Of a stretch of 10,756 bases of DNA, positions 1-5,883 are shown one piece after another (position 1 is the first letter of the stretch; each line of letters begins with the position of its first letter). The stretch comes from an uncultured Clostridiaceae bacterium. GTDB taxonomy: Bacteria; Bacillota; Clostridia; TANB77; CAG-508. The notes under the pieces were generated by a model. That model made no database searches. It had not been told where the DNA came from and worked only from the letters and a program-made list of their open reading frames with translations. A program made the position numbers and the translations under genes. The stretch lies in contig CAJKDR010000031.1 in the NCBI GenBank assembly GCA_905198755.1, positions 1 through 10,756 of the forward strand, in the 5' to 3' direction.

Positions 1-302
1 TTATTTTCTTTTAAATATTTTCTTATATTGGTTACTGTTGTCCACCAATAATCATGATTTCCTTTTAATAAAATCTTTTTTCCAGGTAACGAGTCTAAAT
101 ATGCAAAATCTTTATATGTATCTTCCAGATATGTTTCCCATGAAAAATCACCTGGTATTAATACCGTATCATTTTCTTTTACTTTTTCTACCCAATCTTT
201 TTTTATCTTTTCAGCATGATTTTCCCAATTATCTCCAAATATATCCATCGGTTTAGGATTATTGAATGATAAATGTAAATCTGCTATTGCATATATTGAC
301 AT
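1..302 (-). CDS. Metallophosphoesterase, N-terminal part (runs off left edge)
   Basis: The first 100 residues are present and the frame is still open at position 1, so the C-terminal half is missing. Three metal-binding blocks of the calcineurin-like phosphoesterase fold are visible: D8-x-H10 in ADLHLS, G51-D52 in IPGDFSW, and G81-N-H-D84 in KGNHDYWW. These residues normally bind two metal ions that hydrolyse a phosphomonoester or diester. The tryptophan-rich KGNHDYWW is typical of a small cytoplasmic phosphohydrolase group common in Clostridia; the substrate cannot be read from the sequence. There is no signal peptide. Two in-frame ATGs exist (308 and 302). The second is preferred because the AAAGGA SD lies about 8 bases before it but only about 2 before the first. 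It is the last visible gene of the lysS run, 24 bases after tsaD. Confidence 0.88.
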   Translation of the reverse strand, partial: MSIYAIADLHLSFNNPKPMDIFGDNWENHAEKIKKDWVEKVKENDTVLIPGDFSWETYLEDTYKDFAYLDSLPGKKILLKGNHDYWWTTVTNIRKYLKEN

Positions 303-326
303 AGTCATTTCCTTTCTCTTAGTATT

Positions 327-1316
327 TTATAATTTCAAATTTGGTATTGCATTTAAATCTAATTTTGCTCTTGTTCCTTTTATAAATTCATAATATCCTG
401 CTGATGCTATCATTGCTGCATTATCAGTACATAATTTCAATTCTGGATAATAAACTTCTACATTTTCATCTTTTCCTAATTTTGAAAATTGTTCTCTTAT
501 ATATGAATTTGCAGATACACCTCCTGCTAGTGCTACCTTTTTTATTTTTAATTTTTTTAATGCTTTTTTTGTATTTAAAATTAGCACATCTGTAGTAGCT
601 TTTTCAAAACTTAAACATAAGTCTGCTTTATTAATATCAGGATTTTTGTGATGCAAATTCAATACTGATGTTTTTATTCCACTAAAGCTAAAATCTAAAT
701 TTTCAAAATGTGTTTCTGGTAATTCTATAGTTGCTTTTCCTTCTTTTGCCAATTTATCTACTTTAGGTCCTCCTGGATAATCTAAACCTATTACTCTAGC
801 GACTTTGTCATACGCTTCTCCTATTGCATCATCTCTTGTAGCTCCTAGAATTTCAAAATTCGTATAATCTTTTATATGTACTAAATGTGTATGTCCTCCT
901 GAAACTACCAAGCATAAAAATGGTGGTTCTAATTTTTTAAAAGTTATATAGTTTGCTGCTATATGTCCTGCTATATGATTTACTTGAACTAATGGCTTTT
1001 TTAGTGCATAACTTAATGCTTTAGCATATGATACGCCCACTAAAAGAGCTCCCACAAGTCCTGGTCCATATGTAACACATATAGCATCTATATCATCAAA
1101 TGCTTTTCCTGCTTCTTCTAGCGCTTTCTTTGTAACAGCAGAAATAGCTTCTACATGATTTCTAGAAGCTATTTCTGGTACTACTCCACCAAATTTTTCG
1201 TGTATTGGCACTTGTGAGTCTATGACATTAGACAAAACTTCTCTACCATTTTTCACTACTGATACAGAAGTTTCATCACAACTTGATTCAATTCCTAATG
1301 TATATATATCTTTCAT
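327..1316 (-). CDS. tsaD: tRNA N6-adenosine threonylcarbamoyltransferase TsaD
   Basis: TsaD transfers the threonylcarbamoyl group from threonylcarbamoyl-AMP to A37 of tRNAs reading ANN codons, making t6A, in a cytoplasmic complex with TsaB and TsaE. The 329-aa length is normal for the family. Visible hallmarks of the ASKHA-fold Kae1/Qri7/TsaD family are the N-terminal GIESSCDETS (8-17), the metal-binding histidines H114 and H118 in NHIAGH, the nucleotide-binding loops VVSGGHTH (137-144) and ALAGGVSAN (262-270), and the third metal ligand D298 in LCTDNAAMIA. An AAGGAAAG SD sits just before the ATG. The gene lies 45 bases after the M50 protease gene and 24 before the phosphoesterase gene, probably on the lysS transcript. 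TsaB, TsaE and TsaC are not in the window. Nothing is missing. Confidence 0.97.
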   Translation of the reverse strand: MKDIYTLGIESSCDETSVSVVKNGREVLSNVIDSQVPIHEKFGGVVPEIASRNHVEAISAVTKKALEEAGKAFDDIDAICVTYGPGLVGALLVGVSYAKALSYALKKPLVQVNHIAGHIAANYITFKKLEPPFLCLVVSGGHTHLVHIKDYTNFEILGATRDDAIGEAYDKVARVIGLDYPGGPKVDKLAKEGKATIELPETHFENLDFSFSGIKTSVLNLHHKNPDINKADLCLSFEKATTDVLILNTKKALKKLKIKKVALAGGVSANSYIREQFSKLGKDENVEVYYPELKLCTDNAAMIASAGYYEFIKGTRAKLDLNAIPNLKL

Positions 1317-1361
1317 TTTTCTCTTTCCTTTTTATAAATAAATTGGAAAACATCTATTCCT

Positions 1362-2093
1362 CTAAAATAGTCTAAATATTGCAAGAATTCCATTCATCAA
1401 TCCACTATATAGTAAATTAATTATTGGTGAAATTATTATTCCTGCTAGTCCTGTTATCCATATTCCTAAGAATATATAATAAAATATTTGTTCATGTTCC
1501 ATTATCCATCTTCTTGCATTATATGGAAATAAATTCATAAATATTTTTGAACCATCTAATGGTGGTAATGGTATTAGATTAAATACTCCTAATCCAATAT
1601 TCATTATTACACATTCTTTTAATAGCACATATATTACACTTCCTATAGTAGATGCAAAGAATGTACTGCTAGCAAACATATATACAGCACCAAATATCAC
1701 TGCAAATAATATTGCCAATATAAAGTTCATTACTGGTCCTGCTAAAGACACTAGTACTTCCCCTTTTTGCACACTGACATTTCTATTAAAATTTCTTGTA
1801 TCTATTTGCACTGGCTTTCCCCATCCAAATCCAGCAAACATTAATAACACAAACCCCACTGGGTCTAAATGGCTTAATGGATTTAATGTCAATCTTCCTT
1901 GCATTCTTGGAGTTTCGTCACCTAATTTATCTGCCATCCATGCATGTGCAAATTCATGAAAAGTTATTGCTATAATTACAGGTGGTATTGTAAATAGTAG
2001 TGAAACTATATTTCCTATAGAATATGTAAATATACTAAATAAAACTAAACATCCCAATAATATATAAATAAATCTTCTATCTATTTCAAACAT
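1362..2093 (-). CDS. Site-2 protease family (peptidase M50) membrane protein
   Basis: A 243-aa polytopic membrane zinc metalloprotease of the S2P/M50 family, the YwhC-like group of small forms without a PDZ domain. The zinc motif HExxH is H46-E-F-A-H50 in ITFHEFAHAW, and the third ligand is D180 in NLIPLPPLDG (172-181). The conserved NPLSHLDPVG block (71-80) follows the active-site helix. Hydrophobic stretches near 8-25, 30-50, 80-90, 113-140, 150-175 and 205-235 fit a multi-pass protein. Family members cut transmembrane segments of regulators or signal-peptide remnants, but no substrate can be named here. It lies 22 bases after lysS and 45 before tsaD, so it is probably cotranscribed. It is not a clear SpoIVFB or RseP orthologue. 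Confidence 0.93.
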   Translation of the reverse strand: MFEIDRRFIYILLGCLVLFSIFTYSIGNIVSLLFTIPPVIIAITFHEFAHAWMADKLGDETPRMQGRLTLNPLSHLDPVGFVLLMFAGFGWGKPVQIDTRNFNRNVSVQKGEVLVSLAGPVMNFILAILFAVIFGAVYMFASSTFFASTIGSVIYVLLKECVIMNIGLGVFNLIPLPPLDGSKIFMNLFPYNARRWIMEHEQIFYYIFLGIWITGLAGIIISPIINLLYSGLMNGILAIFRLF

Positions 2094-2115
2094 AAATTTC
2101 GCCTTTCTGTATTTT

Positions 2116-3612
2116 TTATGCTAAAGGTTTCATTGTTGGGAAGAATAATACATCTCTTATTGATGCAGAATCTGTAAGAAGCATTATTAATCTATCTAAC
2201 CCTATACCTAATCCTCCTGTTGGTGGTAATCCTATTTCTAGTGCATTAACAAAATCTTCATCCATTCCACCAGCTTCTTCATCACCTTTTTCTTTTGCTT
2301 CCACTTGTTTTACAAATCTTTCATATTGATCTATTGGATCATTCAATTCTGAATAAGCGTTTCCGTATTCTCTTCCTCCTATAAATAACTCAAATCTTTC
2401 TACTAATGAAGGATCATCTTTCTTTCTTTTTGTAAGTGGAGATACTTCTACTGGATAATCCATAATAAATGTTGGTTGTATTAATGTTTCTTCTACAAAT
2501 GTTTCAAAGAATTCATTTATTATATGTCCTCTTGTATTTTTTATTTCTTCATATTCAACACCTTTTTCTTTCGCCAATGCTTGTGCTTCTTCATCTGTTT
2601 TTACTGTGTTGAAATCTATTCCTGTAACTTCTTTTATTGCATCTATCATTGTTATTCTTCTCCATGCTGGAGTTAAGTCTATTTCTGTTCCTTGATATGT
2701 TATTTTAGAACTTCCTAATACATTTGTTGCAACTGTTGAAATTAATTGTTCTGCCATATCCATCATATCGTTGTAATCTTCATATGCAGAATATAATTCC
2801 ATATTTGTGAATTCTGGATTGTGTTTTATATCCATTCCTTCATTTCTAAAGTTTTTACCTATTTCAAAAACTTTATCAAATCCACCAACAATTAATCTCT
2901 TTAGGTTTAATTCTGGTGCAATTCTCAAATACATTTGTAAATCCAATGTGTTATGATGTGTTATAAATGGTCTTGCAGCATCACCTGTTGCTACAGTAGT
3001 AAGCATTGGTGTTTCTACTTCCATATATCCTTTTTCGTCCATGAATTTTCTTATTTCTTTTATTATTTTACTTCTTAATACAAAAGTATCTTTTACTTCT
3101 GGGTTAACAATTAAATCTACATATCTTTGTCTGTAACGTAAATCCATATCTTTTAATCCATGGAATTTTTCTGGCAATGGTCTTAAAGATTTTGTAAGCA
3201 ATTTTACTTCTTTAGCATGTATAGATATTTCTTCTGTTCTTGTTTTGAACACAAAACCTTTTATTCCTATAATATCTCCTATATCATATGTTTTAAATAA
3301 TTTATAGTTTTCTTCCCCTAAGTCATTTATACTTACATAACTTTGTATTTTTCCTTGACAATCTTGTATAGTACAGAAAGATGCTTTTCCCATTATTCTC
3401 TTTGCAATTATTCTTCCTGCTACACTTACATCTTTTTGTTCATATTCTTCATAGTTATCTTTTATTTGTTTACTATAATTTTCTATATCGTATTTAGTTA
3501 CTTCAAATGGATTTTTACCAGCTTTTTGTAACTCATCTAATTTTTCTTTTCTAACTTGCATTAGTTTGTTTACATCTAATTCTAATTCTTCATTATTATT
3601 TTGTTCACTCAT
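2116..3612 (-). CDS. lysS: Lysine--tRNA ligase, class II
   Basis: Charges tRNA-Lys with lysine using ATP, in the cytoplasm. The 498-aa length is normal. An OB-fold anticodon-binding domain (about 62-138) precedes the class II catalytic core. Motif 1 is around 183-203 (KGYMEVETPML), motif 2 is at 254-272 with the ATP-binding arginine in NFRNEGMDIKHNPEFTNME, and motif 3 is GIGLDRLIMLLT (469-480). The C-terminus IRDVLFFPTMKPL is standard. The ATG at 3612 is fixed by an AGGAG SD seven bases upstream, and a clear promoter lies 30-58 bases upstream. It heads a run of lysS, M50 protease, tsaD and metallophosphoesterase genes. LysRS and TsaD both act on tRNA-Lys, so sharing a transcript would make sense. 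It appears complete and normal. Confidence 0.98.
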   Translation of the reverse strand: MSEQNNNEELELDVNKLMQVRKEKLDELQKAGKNPFEVTKYDIENYSKQIKDNYEEYEQKDVSVAGRIIAKRIMGKASFCTIQDCQGKIQSYVSINDLGEENYKLFKTYDIGDIIGIKGFVFKTRTEEISIHAKEVKLLTKSLRPLPEKFHGLKDMDLRYRQRYVDLIVNPEVKDTFVLRSKIIKEIRKFMDEKGYMEVETPMLTTVATGDAARPFITHHNTLDLQMYLRIAPELNLKRLIVGGFDKVFEIGKNFRNEGMDIKHNPEFTNMELYSAYEDYNDMMDMAEQLISTVATNVLGSSKITYQGTEIDLTPAWRRITMIDAIKEVTGIDFNTVKTDEEAQALAKEKGVEYEEIKNTRGHIINEFFETFVEETLIQPTFIMDYPVEVSPLTKRKKDDPSLVERFELFIGGREYGNAYSELNDPIDQYERFVKQVEAKEKGDEEAGGMDEDFVNALEIGLPPTGGLGIGLDRLIMLLTDSASIRDVLFFPTMKPLA

Positions 3613-3641
3613 AATATCACTCCTATATAAAATATGTTTGT

Positions 3642-3670
3642 ATTATACACCAAAAAGCTAATAAAGTAAA
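3642..3670 (-). promoter_or_regulatory. Sigma-A-type promoter of the lysS run
   Basis: Read on the minus strand: a TTTACT -35 element (3665-3670), exactly 17 bases, then a perfect TATAAT -10 (3642-3647) preceded by GTG. The lysS ATG follows about 30 bases later with its SD between. The promoter sits just past the hairpin terminator of the upstream run, as expected at an operon boundary. No T-box-like leader fits in the short space. Confidence 0.75.
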
Positions 3671-3675
3671 GAAAA

Positions 3676-3696
3676 AGAGCAGAATTAATCTGCTCT
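3676..3696 (-). terminator. Intrinsic terminator after the DUF1292 gene
   Basis: A perfect 8-bp stem (AGAGCAGA paired with TCTGCTCT) with a five-base loop. On the minus strand it is followed by TTTTTCTTTACTTT, a U-rich tract. It starts 19 bases after the DUF1292 stop codon and ends the block 2 transcript. The U-tract runs into the -35 of the lysS promoter, so the two elements are packed together. Confidence 0.85.
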
Positions 3697-3715
3697 CTGT
3701 TATATATTTATTTTA

Positions 3716-4021
3716 TTAATCTACAAAATTGAATTCATCTTTAAATTTATCTTTGAATATTTCAAATACTTTGTTTAATACATCTTCATCTTCTACACTT
3801 ATATATGATTCCTCGTCTGAATCTGTATCTTCTACTTGTAATATAACAACTTCTCCTGCATCTTCTGTTTCTTCTGCTGGAAGTAATACTACATATTCTT
3901 CTCCTTCGAAATCTATTAAATCTAAGAATTCAAATTGTACTTCATTTCCTTCTTCATCATTTAATACTATGATGTTATCTACCTCTTCATTTTCTGGTAT
4001 GTTGTTCATATCTTCACTCAT
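3716..4021 (-). CDS. DUF1292 domain-containing acidic protein
   Basis: A 101-aa very acidic soluble protein of the DUF1292 (YrzB-like) family. Its pattern is IIVLNDEEGNEVQFEFLD (17-34), then a strand-rich FEGEEYVVLLP block, a VVILQVED strand and a C-terminal helix, DVLNKVFEIFKDKF. The function is unknown in the family. Its place directly after ireB and ruvX is widely conserved in Bacillota, which supports the call. A clear AAAGGAG SD lies before the ATG. It is the last gene before the terminator at 3676-3696. The gap from ruvX is 52 bases and shows no promoter. Confidence 0.92.
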   Translation of the reverse strand: MSEDMNNIPENEEVDNIIVLNDEEGNEVQFEFLDLIDFEGEEYVVLLPAEETEDAGEVVILQVEDTDSDEESYISVEDEDVLNKVFEIFKDKFKDEFNFVD

Positions 4022-4073
4022 TTTATTTCTCCTTTCAAATTTATAAAAATTGTATTTCTACAACATTAATAAC

Positions 4074-4490
4074 TTATTTGTTTTTATTCATATACATTTC
4101 AAGTATATATACTGCTGATAATGTATCAACTATATTTCTTTTGTTTTTGTTTTTTACATCTAAAAAATTCATTGTTTTATGTGCTGCAACTGTTGTTAAT
4201 CTTTCATCAACAGTTTCTATTTTAACTTTATTAAATTTACATTTTAACTTTTGAATAAATTTTTTAGTTATTTCTACTCTATCTGCTTCATCGCCATTAA
4301 GTTTATATGGCATACCTATTGCAATAGTATCAACTTCTTTTTCATTTATTATTTCTTCTAATCTTTTTAATACAATTTTATCATTTCCATTATGATGTAT
4401 TGTTTCCAATCCTTGTGCAGTTATACCTAATGGATCTGTTAATGCTATCCCAACTCTGCTATCGCCATAATCTATTCCCATTGTTCTCAT
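4074..4490 (-). CDS. ruvX: Holliday junction resolvase RuvX / YqgF-type nuclease
   Basis: A 138-aa RNase H-fold protein of the YqgF/RuvX family. It has been described as a putative Holliday junction resolvase and, in some bacteria, as involved in 16S rRNA 5'-end maturation, so the biological role is not settled. The acidic active site is visible: D7 in MGIDYGDSRVGIALTD, E96 in VDERLTT, and D122 in NIVDTLSAVYIL. The block AIGMPYKLNGDEADR (57-71) is also typical. The start is close-coupled to ireB, whose stop lies two bases upstream. The GGA SD is weak and lies inside the end of ireB, so translation probably depends on coupling. ATG at codon 4 (MGIDYG) is a possible alternative start. Confidence 0.95.
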   Translation of the reverse strand: MRTMGIDYGDSRVGIALTDPLGITAQGLETIHHNGNDKIVLKRLEEIINEKEVDTIAIGMPYKLNGDEADRVEITKKFIQKLKCKFNKVKIETVDERLTTVAAHKTMNFLDVKNKNKRNIVDTLSAVYILEMYMNKNK

Positions 4491-4492
4491 AA

Positions 4493-4747
4493 TTATTCAT
4501 CCAAACCTATATAGTTTCTAACCATTTTTTCTAATAATTCATCTCTTTCGATTTGTCTTATTAAATTTCTTGCATCATTATAACTTGTTATATAAGTTGG
4601 ATCTCCTGATAATATATATCCAACTATTTGATTTATAGGATTGTATCCTTTTTCTTGAAGTGCATTATAAACCTTTTTTAAAATTTCTCTTGCCTTTATA
4701 TTTTTATCTCTTTCTACTGTAAAATTCATTGTTTTATCAAAATCCAT
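4493..4747 (-). CDS. ireB: IreB family regulatory phosphoprotein
   Basis: An 84-aa protein of the IreB family (formerly DUF965, YrzL). In Enterococcus faecalis IreB is phosphorylated on N-terminal threonines by the PASTA-domain kinase IreK and helps control cell-envelope stress and cephalosporin resistance. Here the N-terminus MDFDKTMNFTVERD keeps candidate threonines T6 and T10. The body, with NPINQIVGYILSGDPTYIT (36-54) and ARNLIRQIERDELLE (59-73), matches the family along its whole length. A perfect AGGAGG SD (4757-4762) lies nine bases before the ATG and directly abuts the stop of the preceding gene. In many Bacillota alaS is the upstream neighbour; here a GAF/GGDEF-like gene takes that place. 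Confidence 0.95.
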   Translation of the reverse strand: MDFDKTMNFTVERDKNIKAREILKKVYNALQEKGYNPINQIVGYILSGDPTYITSYNDARNLIRQIERDELLEKMVRNYIGLDE

Positions 4748-4756
4748 AATACTTTA

Positions 4757-4762
4757 CCTCCT
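4757..4762 (-). promoter_or_regulatory. Strong SD of ireB
   Basis: A perfect AGGAGG, within AAAGGAGGT, sits nine bases before the ireB ATG. It lies against the TAA of the upstream GAF protein gene (4763-4765), so ribosomes ending there could restart at ireB. It is the best anti-SD match seen in this block. Confidence 0.7.
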
Positions 4763-5857
4763 TTATATTTCATTTATGTCATTTTCATTTTTGTCTGCAT
4801 TATCTAAATATTCTTCTAATTTTTTATTAACGCTTTCTAACGCTGTTCCTTTATAATATGTAGTAAGTACCATATTGATTTTTGGCATTATTACATCATC
4901 TTCTGATTCTTCTTTATTGTCATCTACTATTTTTATCTTTAATTTTTCTATTCCCACTTTTAAATCTTGTAAAAATCCTGTTGCTCCTTGAACATCAACT
5001 CCTGAAAAAACTATAACAAATTTTGGTCCCATGTATCTTACAAATAAATACTCTGAAGATATACTTTCTCTTATATATCTGCTTACTTCTGTTATTACAT
5101 TATTTCCTGTTTTTCTTGTTGTATCTTCATTTATTTGTTCCAAATTAGTTATTCTAAACATACATACTGTTGAAACAGGATATTTATCTATTATTTTCTT
5201 TCCTTTACCATATAAAAATTCCCCTGTTGTTAATTCTGAATATAAATCTTTTCTAGGTAAACTTTCTACTGTTGCTTGATATGACACTGTCTTTAGTACT
5301 GATACTATGTTTTCTTTTACTACTTCTAATATTGTGGTATCTAAATTATCAAAAGCATGTGGTTCTCCACTTTCAATTATCCAATATCCTATATAAATAT
5401 TATCAATATATAAAGGAAAGAAAATTGCTGATTTTGCTCTACCAAATTCTAGTTTTTGATATGGTAATCTTTCTTGATCATTGTTTACAGTTACGTACTT
5501 AGGTGTTGCTGTTGTAATACTATCTTTAAATATTTCTTCTGATTGAAGATTTCTCATTGTGTCCCAATGTTTTTCACTTACATTTGTTGCCTTTATTACA
5601 TATTCTGCTCCATCAAATACTACTATTGTTGAATATTTTATATTATATTGTTCTATTAGGATATTATTTATCTTTGATATTTTTCCATCTACTGTAGATT
5701 CCTCACCTATAGTACTCATAAACTCTTGTAGTACATTTAGACTTTTTATTTTTTGATCTGTATTTTTAAAATCTTGTATTTTTCTATGAATTACTACATT
5801 GTATGCTAACAATCCAAAAACAATTGCCACAAGTACAACTACTATTATGATTATCAT
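4763..5857 (-). CDS. Membrane-anchored GAF protein with degenerate GGDEF-like domain
   Basis: A 364-aa protein with an N-terminal membrane anchor (residues 1-22, very Ile/Val-rich), then a short helix (28-50). A GAF-like sensory domain follows at about 55-190, with strands such as YSTIVVFDGAEYVI and SAIFFPLYIDNIYIGYWIIE and the terminal helix LEVVKENIVSVL. The C-terminal domain (about 203-355) follows the GGDEF layout, with VCMFRITNLEQIN where the metal-binding strand would be. The signature position reads RYMGPKF (274-280) instead of R-x-GGDEF, so diguanylate cyclase activity is very unlikely. It may bind a ligand or act as a scaffold. It lies between the 816-aa gene (26 bases upstream) and ireB (15 bases downstream), with a GAGGTG SD about 11 bases before the ATG. 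The GAF and GGDEF assignments rest on fold pattern, not on catalytic residues. Confidence 0.75.
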   Translation of the reverse strand: MIIIIVVVLVAIVFGLLAYNVVIHRKIQDFKNTDQKIKSLNVLQEFMSTIGEESTVDGKISKINNILIEQYNIKYSTIVVFDGAEYVIKATNVSEKHWDTMRNLQSEEIFKDSITTATPKYVTVNNDQERLPYQKLEFGRAKSAIFFPLYIDNIYIGYWIIESGEPHAFDNLDTTILEVVKENIVSVLKTVSYQATVESLPRKDLYSELTTGEFLYGKGKKIIDKYPVSTVCMFRITNLEQINEDTTRKTGNNVITEVSRYIRESISSEYLFVRYMGPKFVIVFSGVDVQGATGFLQDLKVGIEKLKIKIVDDNKEESEDDVIMPKINMVLTTYYKGTALESVNKKLEEYLDNADKNENDINEI

Positions 5858-5883
5858 ACTCTTTTCTTCACCTCTTTTTTACT

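Noticed and set aside
303..308. Earlier ATG for the metallophosphoesterase
   Set aside because: The AAAGGA SD would be about two bases from it, too close to work. The ATG at 302 has proper spacing.
3729..4046. Plus-strand Ser/Thr-rich 105-aa frame
   Set aside because: It is a shadow of the acidic DUF1292 gene: GAA/GAT-rich coding reads as TTC/TCT/TCA on the other strand.
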